Source of the DNA: Pteria penguin
Taxonomy: Eukaryota; Mollusca; Bivalvia; Pterioida; Pteriidae
Direction of reading: 5' to 3'
Assembly: GCA_035048485.1 (NCBI GenBank)
Contig: CM068583.1
Coordinates: 68,126,306-68,190,305 of the forward strand
DNA length: 64,000 bases
The notes under the pieces are model-generated. The model saw only the letters and a list, made by a program, of their open reading frames with translations. It searched no databases and had not been told where the DNA came from. The first letter of the stretch is position 1. Each line of letters opens with the position of its first letter. The position numbers and the translations under genes are program-made. Below, one piece after another: positions 1 through 12,054 of the stretch.

Positions 1-2390
1 CGAAAAACCTTTTTGAAAAGATACACATATTAATCGAGTTACGACCATCAATATATCGCTTTTATTTTCTCGTAATCCATGCCTTTTTAATGATATGCAT
101 GACGTGTCAATTATGTGACCGCACCATAACCATGATGGAGAGCGAGGTAAGAGCACGCTGTTTAGCGGTTTGACAATAGAGTCCATTAAATGTTTCTTTC
201 TTCCTCTTTTTCTTGGCCCTTGTATCGAAAACTCCTCGAAATACATGGCGTCTTTTGTTTATATCAAACTGCGCATGTGCAAATAGGCGGATTTGAATTC
301 CATAAAAGGACAGTTAAAACGGGAAAAATAATTCTAATAAATTCCCTTTAAATTGCCGCATCTTTGTTGATCTTAAGTTTAAAATTTTATATTTAACGGA
401 AAATCTATAACTTTAACAAGCCTAGAAAAATAGCGTATTGCCTAAATTTATTATTCTAATGCCATAAAACTTGGTTGAGGGATAGTGTCCCTTTAAATGT
501 TTGTACTGGATATATGCCAAAACGGTTCATGAGGGGTGGACAGGTTGTGGTAGCAACCCCAGATGAATTTTGCAGTGTATTAATATCTTTATGTACTTAA
601 TGTATTTGGATAAAGCTCAATGAGATAAAGTCAAAACAGTTTTCCTTTTGCTGATATTTCCATCCTATTAAAAGCTATTGCAGTTTGAAGATGCTAAAAT
701 TTGACATTTTCATAGAATTTTTTCTTTACATACATGTAATTCATGATTGATTTCACGACCAAGATGGAACCGACATTTCTCACATTTTTAGAAATTTTGT
801 CATTCTGTCAATTTTATTTTTACCCAGGGTAGCCTCTTTCTTTCACATCTCTACCCCCTTCCTCACCCTCCGGCTTCTAGTCTCACCCTCATTTCAGTAT
901 ATGATATCATTGTGATAGACTAAAAGCGTATAACATAGCTGAGATCGTTTTGAATTTTGTCAAAAATAATAGTGTTTATAATCAAATTTGTATTATCATA
1001 CAGCAATCATTCGTTGGTAAAAATTTCTTGCTCTGCCTCTTCCGCAAAAAAAAAAAAATCCTTTGCCAAAGGTTGAAAAAAAATCTGGCCAGGTTGAAAA
1101 ACCCCATAATATCCGAAAAGTTTTCAAAGTGTCTGTCTGTCTTGTCTAAGCTGTTGAAAGCTTTTTCATAACCGATAAGGGGACGGCCATTTGATGCTGA
1201 AAGGGGGGGGGGTTGCTGCCAAATTTGTCAGATTGTTTACTTTCAGATCTTTGAAGGATAGAATATTTATTTCCTTGATATCATGGGGCAGATTATTCAT
1301 TTTCTTGACTTTTTTGTCGCCAATAAATACTTGTTAGAACTGTATTGTAATATATGCCATTAACAAAACACATGCTAATATAAAGTAAACTCAACAAATA
1401 ATATGCAAACACTACTTTAACTGCAAAATTCCTTATACTACTGGTTTCTATAGTGAAGTGTGTAGTGTCTCTCAGTCTCTGTATCAAGGGGGAGAATTTC
1501 CATATATTACTATAGAAGGAAGTGTGAGGAAATGTTGCTTTTTTGGCGTCCTGTCCGAATGATAATAACCTATTCGTTTCTTATTTACTTTTAACTATGC
1601 CATTTTAATGTGAAAAAGCATTTCATAAATATTTTTAATATATCTGATATATTGATTTTTCACATTTTTATCTTTGTCTTCACTACTTTTAGACTGAATT
1701 TGAGAAAACTTGGAAGATATTAAGCAAAGATGTTTCTGTACAATTTTACATGTTTTAAAAGTTTTAAAGAAATTAAAGATTTATTGCCTTCCACAAACAT
1801 TGTTCAATATCACTGTGCAATGTTTTCTATGTTTCAGGTGAACAATATAGGCCCACTTGGATTCCTTTTACCTTTGTTATCATATATGTTAAGTGAAGAT
1901 AAATGTTTTTGTTGGTTTTACTTTTGTTTTCATTTTAAAGTAATGTTTGTTTTTATTTTACCTTTGGATAAATGTGTTAAATCATTTCACGGATGTCCCA
2001 TTGCACTGATTTGAATGAAACTGAAAAGAAATGTCAACAAATATGGCCACCATAAATTTTGAAATGCACATGACTTAATCTAAACATAACGTTGCATATG
2101 TAGTCTGGTGAGAGATGAGGTGAATTCAATTAAGACCCCTTTGGCCACTCATTTTAACGTTAACATATCGGTCTTCCTAACATATAAATAAGAGGTGGAC
2201 ATCACGAGGGAAATCGGGGAAAGGAATTGGAAATTCGCGGCAAGGGGACGCGAATGACAATATTCCGAACAATAAACCTGAAGAAAAAATCTCTCAGAAA
2301 GCAGATGTAGGGCCTTTGTCCTCTGTCTGCCCCTCAAAATGGATACGAAAATATATTTTTTAAAAAGCAACCATTCTATTCCACTATATT
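1..2390. other. no recognisable gene; probable decayed repeats
   Basis: AT-rich sequence with short mononucleotide runs (A at 1047, G at 1203). Only short open frames without family motifs occur. The minus-strand reading at about 1300-1050 has a modest coding look but is broken and was not assigned. The same stretch recurs at 45230-47620. Confidence 0.6.
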
Positions 2391-2399
2391 CTTCTATAA

Positions 2400-2665
2400 T
2401 TGGAATGCTACTGGTGTACTGGTGGTCACCTGTCTTTGGGAGCTTTATGAGGTATTCTTCTTTCCAGTCCCTGGTATTGTTCCTTCTTCCCATATGTTCC
2501 TGAATAACGAGTAAAGCATCTCCTCACTGGTTCTGGATCAGACTTGAGCGCCTCTGTAGGAATACCATCTGGTCCAGATGCCTTCATATTGTTGAGCTGT
2601 TTAATGACTCTACAGATCTCTTCTTTGTTGGGTGCAATCTACATGTATAGGTACCTCACTTCCAG
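2400..2665 (-). mobile_element. RTE-like LINE fragment: start of the reverse transcriptase domain
   Basis: Minus-strand translation, with a frameshift, gives [11 protein letters not shown], then ASGPDGIPTEALKSDPE, a LYSLFRNIWEE-like stretch and WKEEYLIKLPKTGD. This is the beginning of the RT domain of RTE-clade non-LTR retrotransposons. It is the 3'-most piece of a broken LINE whose endonuclease part lies at 6714-6192 and linker at 3585-2990. Frameshifts and later inserts make it non-functional. Sequence beyond about 2390 no longer resembles RT. Confidence 0.8.
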
Positions 2666-2676
2666 CTGGTTGTGTG

Positions 2677-3585
<909 letters not shown>

Positions 3586-3904
3586 ATGTCTACGGGGTAA
3601 TCCCGTTGCTCCGCTACTTTTAACTTCGACATAGAATAACTCCGACGAGTTTTACTCCGATAGTTTAAATTCCGACAGTTTTAATTCCGACGCTTTTTAC
3701 TCCGACACTTTTTATTCCGACAAATTTAAAATGTCTTTTTATATGGTGATATCGATGAAATGATACCGTTATATGATACTACACGTAAAAGTTATAATAG
3801 GTTAAGGTAAAGGTAATAATATTTTGTAACGTTATAGGAAAATGCGCCGGAGAAGCCAGCGTCCCCTTTTCCGAGAGGAGGGGGTTCTAAGGTACATTTT
3901 GTCG

Positions 3905-3960
3905 ATCCCCCCCCAAAAACCCCCCACACACAACCTAAACCCCCCCCCCCCAAAAAAACC
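3905..3960. repeat. C-rich low-complexity tract
   Basis: Runs of C with A interruptions. Length and pattern differ in copy B near 49195-49270. Confidence 0.9.
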
Positions 3961-4152
3961 CCAAAAACCCCCAAAAACCAAAACAAAGAAAAAATTTTAA
4001 AAAGCAAACAAACAAACACGGCATTTTCTTTGAAAGGAGGATGATATATTTACATGAAACCATATATCATTTCAGAAATTCACAATAAAAATCACATAAA
4101 TATAAAAACACATTTATGTCACTTCTATGATGATGTTTTTCCAAATATAATT

Positions 4153-4326
4153 GGGGGCAGGCGTGGTGTAGTGGTTAAGCGCTTGGCTTGCGGCGCCGAC
4201 GATCCGGGTTCGATTCCCGGGTTGCGCCATTATGTTTAAGAGGTTGGTAACCTCCTGCTTCCATGTCGCGATATAACTAAAATATTGTTGAAAGCGACGT
4301 AAAACACCAATCAACCAACCAACCAA
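4153..4326 (+). mobile_element. tRNA-derived SINE, short type, copy A
   Basis: The head resembles a tRNA with an A-box-like TGGTGTAGTGGTTAAG and a B-box GGTTCGATTCC that can serve as internal RNA polymerase III promoter. A short body ends in an (AACC)n tail. A 12-bp target duplication with one mismatch flanks it (4141-4152 and 4327-4338). It lies inside the 2.6-kb element, so it inserted after that element did. It is not a functional tRNA gene: the tRNA-like part runs straight into the SINE body. Confidence 0.85.
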
Positions 4327-4338
4327 CCAAATACAATT

Positions 4339-5022
4339 TCTTTATTTAATGTTATTATGAAATTCGTTTAGCATATATCACCCAGTATCTGAAATAATTG
4401 TGTATTAATCTATAGAATGATTATAATTTCAGTATTTACCCTCCTTTTCTGCAATGATGCATTTTTATCAAACAAAAGATGCAAGTTTTTTTTCCAAATT
4501 TATACTACATTTTTCAGTCCATTTCTATCAAGTAACATGAAAGGAATTAATTACATTGGTATGTTGATCTAGATTTTTGTATCTGTTTGTAAATCATAAA
4601 ATAACATGAAATTGACAAAAACAACGACAAAGCACTCTTTCGCATTTAGTTGCAAGAACCTCCCTTTTCGTCTGTTTCGACTGGAATAAACGTTCTATTA
4701 TCTTATTGCGCTTTTATACAATGTTACAGAATTCAAGCGTCGAGACTGGCTTTATTCGGACACTATATTTGATAGGACCTATCGCGCTGCTTTGCTATTG
4801 TTATGTGATAGTGCATTTGTGCAATAGCGCATATTCGTGATAACGCGTTTGAAAGAATACATGTTAGATCAATTTCATTCCAATAGCATCTTTATAGATG
4901 TTGACGAAATATTCTTAATGGGGCAACTTGTGTCAATCACATAAAAACCCCGCACGTTTATTGTGTGGTCATGGAACACATGTTTAAGACAATATTGCAA
5001 TATTTTCAGGCCCTGGGTCTTG
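4339..5022. other. internal sequence of the 2.6-kb element; no gene seen
   Basis: AT-rich sequence between the SINE and the Harbinger derivative with no convincing coding or repeat signal. Confidence 0.6.
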
Positions 5023-5999
5023 AGGCCCTGTCACACCGGGATTTTTGGGCCAACGTATGAGGAGCGACAAAGCTAATTTTCCAACACGTCGACGAACGTT
5101 GGTGGACGTCGAGTAAGTTTTGTGGTCACTGTGTGGTCGCTTTCTTGTCGTTTCTTGAACGTCGGAGGACGTTGGCATGCGTTGATCCCCGGAAACTTTT
5201 GTGCATGCACAAAACTTCCGACGACTGTCCAGCGTCCAAATGTAAGTTATGTGGTCGTTATGAGGTTGCCCAGCACACGCTAGACATGCGTTATTGTGCG
5301 CTGTGCAGTCCTTCCTCATAAGTTTATAAACACGTTGCGAGGTCGCCGATAATTCCAACGACTATGTAACGATAAGGGAGCGCATGCCTAACGCTTACAC
5401 AACGACCATGTAGCGATAGTCTAGCGTCCTGCAACGTCCTCAACGTACGCCTAACGACAGCGTAACGACTTTGGCATGTACCTAACGTTCTGAGAACGAC
5501 CTTAACGTATTGTTGATATTAAATGACTTTTTACTACTAGGTGAACAAAATATTTCCCCAAAATGAAGGTTTGTTTAGTACTGCATGTTTTTGAAATGGT
5601 GAAACCTGATTTTTCTCTAAGGCACTTAAAACTAGCTTTTTTATATCATCAAAACAATATCATGGATATACCTTTGTATATTATGAGAAACAAAAGAATT
5701 AAGTGTCGGAGACACTGGGTGAGGATGTGGATTGCCAGGAGAGAAGAGTTTGGAATCGACGATCAACTCATTGTCGAACTTGGAACAGAAGATCCAGCCT
5801 TATTCATTAACTTTCTTCGCATGCCTCCGTCAATGTTTGATGAACTTCAATATCGATAAGTAGTTCGAGCGATGTAGGTCGTTGTCAAGTCGTTAGACAA
5901 ACGTTACTTATGAAAAAGTTGACAGGTAAATTGAAAAATAGTTTGAACAATATCTATACGTTAGGCATACGCTTAAAATATCCCAATGTGACAGAGCCT
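5023..5999 (+). mobile_element. PIF/Harbinger-derived element, internally deleted, copy A
   Basis: The ends are inverted repeats: AGGCCCTGTCACACCGGGAT at the left and the related complement ending GACAGAGCCT at the right. Flanks are TTG and TTA, consistent with a degraded 3-bp target site. Inside are many ACG-containing subterminal motifs (AACGT, ACGTCGG, TAACG), possible transposase binding sites, and one reading frame (5563-5859) that resembles only the start of a HARBI1-like transposase. It is best described as a non-autonomous deletion derivative nested in the 2.6-kb element. Confidence 0.8.
5563..5859 (+). pseudogene. HARBI1-like (PIF/Harbinger) transposase, N-terminal fragment, copy A
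   Basis: Open frame of 98 codons starting with ATG. The part from residue 49 on, RRHWVRMWIARREEFG then ELGTEDPALFINFLRMP and MFDEL, matches the conserved N-terminal region of Harbinger transposases (typically R-R-x-W-V-R-P-W and F-L-R-M-x-P-x-x-F-D-E-L). The DDE catalytic core that should follow is absent, because the frame stops about 140 bp before the right inverted repeat. It cannot encode an active nuclease. Confidence 0.82.
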
Positions 6000-6191
6000 T
6001 TACAGGTATGGTAAAAATACGTAAAATACTAAAGTGTTCATTGGTTGCATGATTGATGCACGCAGCACTTGTCCTTATGTCGGAGTAAAATATATAAAAG
6101 TGTCGGAGTAAAAAGCGTCCGAGTTAAAAGTGTCGCAGTAAAAAGCGTCGGAGTAAAAAGTGTCGGAGCACCTGGACGCCCCCATGTCTAC

Positions 6192-6714
6192 TCCTCACCT
6201 TCCACATACATATTGAAGAGACCTAATCTTCTGCGCTATGCATACATCGTCTATCTGGTTTTCTGTTCTATGGTCTGGTTATACCCATGTAGCCTTGTGT
6301 GTCCTCTTGTGTTGAAAGGTGATTCATCCAAATGGCCAAGCTGTTTGAGGCACAAAGGTCTACAAATCTCTCCCCATTCTCATTCACCTCATCTAGTCCC
6401 CGTTCATCAATGAACTCCCATATCTTCTGTTGTTGCTACCCACCTTGTCATATAAGTCTCCAATGACTATGTTCCGTCTAGGGGTGACTGTGGATGATGG
6501 TAGACAGTCTGTTGTAGAAGTCATCATTTTCTTCATCCTCGCTGTCATTTGTTAGGGCATAGCACTGTATGATGTGCATGTGGATCCTTCTCTGTTGTGC
6601 TTCCCAGCCTATGAAGGCTCCTTGTGCAATTCTGGAGAGCATCCATGCCACTCCCTGAGTAAGTGGTGAAGTGAACTTTAAAACAATACCTAAATAATGA
6701 TAACTATATACCAC
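6192..6714 (-). mobile_element. RTE-like LINE fragment: AP endonuclease domain
   Basis: Minus-strand frame 6714-6478 reads MLSRIAQGAFIGWEAQQRR and IIQCYALTNDSEDEEND then FYNRL, the middle of the APE-type endonuclease of RTE-like LINEs. Out-of-frame continuation gives RRNIVIGDL and HKATWVYPDH-like segments (endonuclease C-terminal motifs) down to the break at 6191. It is degenerate, with stops and shifts. It joins logically to 3585-2990 once the 2.6-kb insert is ignored. Confidence 0.82.
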
Positions 6715-7281
6715 TTAAATTTTGTTCTGTCATAGTATCAATTCTCATTCTGTCTCAATCTCCCTCCATTTCTGAAAACAAGGTTTGTTTTTGCAGCGTT
6801 AACAGATAGATCTCAGGATATACAACTAACTTATTGAGTAAATTTTGCAACACTGATGCGGATTCAGTAAATAAAACTGTGTCATCTGCATATATAATCA
6901 AGAACAGATTAATCGGACCTAATTCCAGGATTTCACAGTTATTTTCCATTAAAAAGATTCAAAATCTTTCACATAAAGAGAGTACAGTAATGGCGAAAGG
7001 GTCTCGTCTTGAAGAAGGCCGAACCCTATGCGAAAATATCCGTCAAGTTCCTCTTGTCCCTTACACATCCTTTAAATTCTGTATTTGAAGACTTATGGTA
7101 ACTCTGAGTAATTTCCCTTGAATTCCATATCTGACCAATATTTCACATAAATTGTACCCATTCACACCATCGAACGCTTTTGAATAATCTAAAACACTGC
7201 AGTAAAGTTTATTTTTCTTCCTCAAAGTTTCTGAAATAATATCATGAAGAGTAAAAATTGCGTTTCTAGTTTCGCTTTTTC

Positions 7282-7560
7282 GATTAAATCTAGACTGGGC
7301 ATCAGTGATTAAATTTAGACTGGGCATCATTGATTAAATCCAAACTGGGCATCAGTGATTAAATCTAGACTGGGCATCAGTGATTAAATTCAGACTGGGC
7401 ATCAGTGATTAAATCCAAACTGGGCATCAGTGATTAAATCTAGACTGGGCATCAGTGATTAAATTCAGACTGGGCATCAGTGATTAAATCTATACTAGGC
7501 ATCAGTGATTAAATCCAGAATGGGCATCAGTGATTAAATCCAGACTGGGCATCAGTGATT
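7282..7560. repeat. 25-bp tandem repeat inside LINE RT, about 11 units, copy A
   Basis: Unit TGGGCATCAGTGATTAAAT plus 6 variable bases, period exactly 25 bp. The unit corresponds to the RT codons for ITDAQSRFN on the minus strand, so the array grew from LINE coding sequence. Since 25 is not a multiple of 3 it breaks the frame. Confidence 0.95.
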
Positions 7561-7682
7561 ATGTCATATTCAATACTCAGTTTCACTAATCTATCATTTA
7601 GTATGGAAGAGAAATGTTTTGCAAGGTGGCTGATTGAAGATATTTCCCTGTAATTATTTACACTGTTACAATCTCCATTTTT

Positions 7683-8064
7683 AGCTCGCCGGGACGAATA
7701 TCCAGAGAGCTATTGTCATACCCAGGCGTCGTGGTCGTTGTTGTCTGTAGACAAAAACTTTAACCTGGATCCTAACTTTAGAACCATTAGAGACTTTAAT
7801 ATTTCACGTGTTTTTCTTGTACCAAGACCTTTCATTTGGTACCAGAATTTTCTACCTTGTGACCTTAATCTTGAAGTATGACCTACTTTTAAAAACTTTA
7901 ACCTTGGTCATAACTTATGAACAGTAAGATATGGGGCTTAAATATTTCATATGTGTATTCCTTGTCACAAGACCTTTCATTATGTATCAAAAGTTTTTAA
8001 TCTTGAGGATTGACTTACTTGCAAAACACTTTTGATATTTATATTTGGTTGCCACTGGCGAGCT
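7683..8064. mobile_element. MITE-like dispersed repeat with AGCTCGCC ends, copy A
   Basis: Ends AGCTCGCC and GGCGAGCT are perfect 8-bp inverted repeats enclosing about 380 bp. The piece interrupts the RT frame of the second LINE between ...MEETTE and KNGDCNS. The interior (CTTGTACCAAGACC TTTCAT-like, repeated with variation at about 7815 and 7960) has no coding potential. Confidence 0.6.
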
Positions 8065-8530
8065 CTGTTGTCTCCTCCATGTAATATTTATTGTACATAA
8101 CTGAAAGCGTTGGTATTATTTCATCAGAGAAAGTTTTAAAAATCAATTAACAAATTATCTAGACAGGGGCTTTTATAATTTTTGAGACTTTTTACTCTAA
8201 CCAAAACTTTAGATTCTGTAAAATACCGAACTCAGGATATCAATTATTTTCAGCAGGAAATCAGTAACAACATTATGTATGTTTTCAGTATTGTCATTAC
8301 TTGAAAGCAGATTTTTCAAATGATGGTAAAAATCATCAATGGACAAGCTAGACATAACACATTTCCCCCTTTTTTCGATAAAGTCCTCTTGGGGTGTGTT
8401 TCCGCATGTATGATAAGGAATTCCTTTCCAAGTTCATGAAATGAAGATTTGCCTTGTGACCTCTTGCTTGTAATCGGTCTTATAGACAACAAGTAGCTTC
8501 CGATTGGCATCAGATTTGAATTTATCACGT

Positions 8531-9130
8531 TGTTTTTTTACTCATGCAGTGAAATATCGCTATGTCATAAATTAATTTATGACATAAGTGATGTCATAGC
8601 GTGGAAAAGAATTGTGTCAAGGCGGTGTTTGATGAAATAAACACCTTTAAACTGAGTGTAAACATGTGATAAAAAGAATCTGAAATTAATTTTCAATTCA
8701 TATCCTATATACTTGTATATTGAAATGATGAAGAGCACTCATGTAGTCGCAAGACAAACATTTACATCCTTTGTCCAACCAAGGTTTGTCCTACTCAGCT
8801 TCTGAAGCTAATGTATGTTTGAAACATAGACATGGGTTTTACATAGCTTTATATTTGTCATCTCTTGTATTGCTTGATAAAGGCCATGCGACCGAAAATT
8901 TGCAGTATAGCGTGTTTGTGTTCTCATACATAAAAGTTTTAATCTTATCTATAGTAGAATATCAGGGTCTCTTGATGATTTAATTGTTGACCACATTGTC
9001 TTGACCACATTGTCACACAGGAATGTACCTCAGACACCTTTAGTCTGCAAACAACACACTATTGCGGTACTGGTCAATAAATTGATATAGTCCATCAGCG
9101 ATATTAAAACACGTTATTATACAACGATTC
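8531..9130. other. no gene; short palindrome at 8563-8584
   Basis: AT-rich sequence. The only structure is a perfect 22-bp palindrome around AAATTAATTT (8563-8584), followed by a repeated TGATGTCATAGCG. No coding motif. Confidence 0.6.
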
Positions 9131-9318
9131 CATGTGAGAGGGGTGGCAGGTTACACATGTGAGAGGGGTGGCAGGTTACACATGTAAGCCATGTGAGAGG
9201 GGTGGCAGGTTACACATGTAAGCCATGTGAGAGGGGTGGCAGGTTACACATGTAAGCCATGTGAGAGGGGTGGCAGGTTACACATGTGAGAGGGGTGGCA
9301 GGTTACACATGTAAGCCA
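9131..9318. repeat. 34/24-bp minisatellite, 6 units, copy A
   Basis: Core GAGAGGGGTGGCAGGTTACA, with either a long spacer (ACATGTAAGCCATGT-type, about 34 bp period) or a short one (about 24 bp period). Six core copies here against 24 in copy B, the largest difference between the duplicates. Confidence 0.97.
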
Positions 9319-9439
9319 TAATAAGAACATTTGAAATCGACGTCTTTTTTTCTTTTTTTTTCTTTTTTTTTTTTTTTTTTGGACGTGTTTGTGTACTTCA
9401 GATTTTTAATTAGGTGCTGCTTGTGTGTCGGTGTTTGCC

Positions 9440-10080
9440 ATGTTATTTAGTCAGATCGCTACAACTGAATTAGGAGGCAAATTCCGGATGAGCTACTCCG
9501 ACAACCGTTTGGTATGGGTCCGGCTTCAGAGCCCACATGGACCTTAATCAGAAGTTCTCTCTTACGGAACGGAACGTTCATGGACACATCGTTATTTTGC
9601 CAACATTTTGGAACTGTATGTGATGAAAGAAAGTACGTTTTGTCAGTATAAACGATGGTGCGGCCCTGATCTGTGTACCATTTGATTCTTCGTACATTTC
9701 TTCCATAAGAATCCCAGGTAATTCAAAATTCACCTAAGCGGCCCCTTTCCTGCATTGAATCCTATTTTCTCGCTAAAAAGTCGTAAAATTGACGTTGGAA
9801 GTTCCGATTTCGTGCGTCGGCGTCAACTTTGTCCGAACGCTGAGATCTTGCTTTCTGTAGAAAGGTAATTGGCAGCTATGCTTTGTTTTGATAGCGATCT
9901 CACTGGAATGCTCGTCATTCTGTTAGCCCTCTCCCTCGGACAATTCAGTGGTATTAAAAGTTGCCCTGCGTCGCACTCTTCTTTGCAAAATTTCAACATG
10001 GAGTGAACGATGTTTCTCCTTTGTACTGTTAAAATTGTCTTCTTCGCATATCATTTGTCGCCATCTCGCTAACGATTGAT
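9440..10080 (-). pseudogene. Tc1/IS630-like DDE transposase relic, copy A
   Basis: On the minus strand 9716-9500 reads WDSYGRNVRRIKWY, then GRTIVYTDKTYFLSSHTVPK and later LIKVHVGSEAGPIPNG. This resembles the segment around the first catalytic Asp of DDE transposases of the Tc1/IS630 type (normally ...IVYxDETW/Y...SHT...KxW... and LIxxHAG). The normal Glu after the Asp is Lys here. Upstream to about 10080 weak, broken frames may be the helix-turn-helix part. No inverted repeats were located. Confidence 0.55.
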
Positions 10081-10170
10081 TGAATGAATAGAAATGCGGT
10101 GGTACGCATATTTATAGGCGACTTGATTACATGTACAATTCAATACTGGATTATACCGGTAACCACAAGA

Positions 10171-10275
10171 GTACTGTCATATGTAATATAGATAATTTGT
10201 TTGGTCAATTATCATATTCATTATGACTATATGATAATTGACCAAACAAATTATCTATATTACATATGACAGTAC
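10171..10275. repeat. perfect 47-bp-arm hairpin, copy A
   Basis: Left arm 10171-10217 and right arm 10229-10275 are exact reverse complements with an 11-nt loop, TCATTATGACT. A diverged single copy of the left arm plus loop occurs in direct orientation at 10588-10648. There is no coding content. Confidence 0.92.
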
Positions 10276-10648
10276 GAAAACAAGACAAACTAGATTCGGC
10301 CTGCGAAATTTATCCCTAGATATACCTTTTCCAGAAAAAAAAATTAAGCCTTCGCCGGTATAATACATTATATGTATTGTACATTATATATGTATTGGGG
10401 TTTTTTCTCTATACTGTAATTGCAGTTTATGGGAATAAAGTTTGTCTTGTGTTGTCTTGAAAGTGAAAGAGAAGTAGAGAACATCAACAAATAATGGAGT
10501 ATCATAAAAATAATCAATAACATGGAATATGAGGATGTCAGAGATGGAAACTGTGTAAAAATCTAAATAAAGACGGATTCTGAACCCACTGTCATATGTA
10601 ATATGGATGATTTTTTTATCAATTACCATATTCATTAGGACTATGACA

Positions 10649-11152
10649 CCACATTACTTGTGTGGTTTATACTATAAAGGCATTCAATGATATCTCATTT
10701 GACATATGGGGTCAAATGAAAGTGTGTTATCATATTTATCAATGCCCTCGTGGGGAACATGTCTGGTATCTTTGTACTTTTCTCCCTGTCAAGGCAATCC
10801 GTTCGGCGAGTGCACTACATGCATTCATAATCAAAGTTACTTTCTTTCAAGGAAAACTTAAACTTACTTGGGTACCATATTTTCGACAGGAAAGGACAAG
10901 GTCGACGTCATAATTCTGTTCAACTATGAATTAACAACTGGGATTTGAGTTTTGTTTAGTTTTATTCTATTAATAAATAGAATTAAACTATTCTGCATGA
11001 CAGTTTACTTGAACATTTGATAATGGAATGAATTAATATGAAATAATTGACTTAAGTATTTTCCCAGTTTATGGCGCCGGACCCTGCAATTGTGCAAAAA
11101 TTATAAAGACATTACTATAGTCCTTTCCATTTTGGGTGAAGAGCTAATATTT

Positions 11153-11190
<38 letters not shown>

Positions 11191-12054
11191 AATTTTCCTT
11201 TTGCTATTGATAATACCATTATGGATTCGTTTAACTTTACTTTGCAATGTCCTGTTAATAATAATTCCGCAAACAGTATATACAAACCTCATTAATGTAA
11301 TCGTCCTTCTGCTTTTTTTTAAAAATTCGAACAGATTTCAGTGTTTTTATTTTTTCATTTTTTCCCCAAAAGAGTCTGTACCTACCTATTCCTTTGGGAT
11401 TTTTTGTCCCATTTGCATAGTATATCTTATTTTCTTAATGAAAAATCAAAGGTAAATTTCTCCAAATAGAAAACAAGTACTTATAGTACTAACAGCCGGG
11501 CTTTCGGTACCCGATCAAGTAGCAAAAGTTTAAATTACATTTACATTACAGATGTAACAAATTCAAGGAACAAAAAGTTACGCATTTTACTATAGAGGGA
11601 TGACAATATCTGTCATCTGCTATCGCTATAGGGGGCAGTAGTATGACATTTCTTCCAGATTAATTGTTTTAGTACAAATTCACTACTTGTATTGACAATC
11701 CATACTCATTAAACCTACTCTGGGACAGGATATTCTAAATATCCTTGGAAAGTACAACAGATCTCGCACAGAAATTCAGCATATCTTGACAGAAGCCGAC
11801 GGTTCGAAGAATAATGCATGAAGAAAAATTCAGTTATCGACAGGATTAGTTAAATCTGATGGAGGAAGAGAAGTTTTGTTAAATATAGGCCAAAATTGCA
11901 AAAATACAGATCTTATCTCATTTATCGAACAAGTCCGAGAAAAAAAAACCTGAAATAATACTTGATTTATTTATCTCCATTCATGAACGACATAAAAATA
12001 AAATTCATATTGATTACTACTTTATTTGAAATGACGTCGATCTGAGAATAAAGT
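10649..12054. other. no recognisable gene; (ATG)n microsatellite at 11152-11191
   Basis: Non-coding AT-rich sequence. The (ATG)n run of about 13 units is one unit longer in copy B. Open frames across it are poly-Met or poly-Ile artefacts. Confidence 0.65.

Larger units (their letters stand above)
3594..6183. mobile_element. 2.6-kb element with tandem-repeat terminal inverted repeats, copy A
   Basis: Both ends carry arrays of a ~16-bp motif of the type GTCGGAGTAAAAAG in opposite orientation (about 3610-3720 and 6077-6166). The extreme ends are also inverted relatives (GGGG..., GCTCCG). The element is bracketed by an exact 8-bp direct repeat, ATGTCTAC, at 3586-3593 and 6184-6191, and interrupts an RTE-like LINE. 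An 8-bp duplication fits hAT-type or foldback-type insertion. It encodes no transposase of its own; the SINE (4153-4326) and Harbinger derivative (5023-5999) inside are later insertions. Confidence 0.72.
6755..8530 (-). mobile_element. second LINE, reverse transcriptase region, decayed, copy A
   Basis: Reading on the minus strand: a pre-RT segment (about 8530-8100, DDFYHHLKNLLSS-like), SDEIIPTLSVMYN near 8130, then a nested insert (8064-7683). It resumes with KNGDCNSVNNYR (7682) and ITDAQS, a 25-bp array (7560-7282), NRKSETRNAIFTLHDII, LDYSKAFDGVN, and finally the catalytic box YADD at 6892-6881 with TVLFTESASVLQNLLNKL. This is the RT palm of a non-LTR retrotransposon different from the RTE-like one alongside. 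Several frames and stops show it is dead. Confidence 0.82.

Noticed and set aside
1293..1487. 64-codon minus-strand frame, conserved in both duplicates (46520-46714)
   Set aside because: Conservation only reflects the recent 45-kb duplication; no recognisable motif or gene context.
4153..4229. Functional tRNA gene
   Set aside because: A- and B-box-like sequences are present, but the tRNA-like part runs into a SINE body with an (AACC)n tail and target duplication. The same applies to 30901-31175 and 37896-38172.
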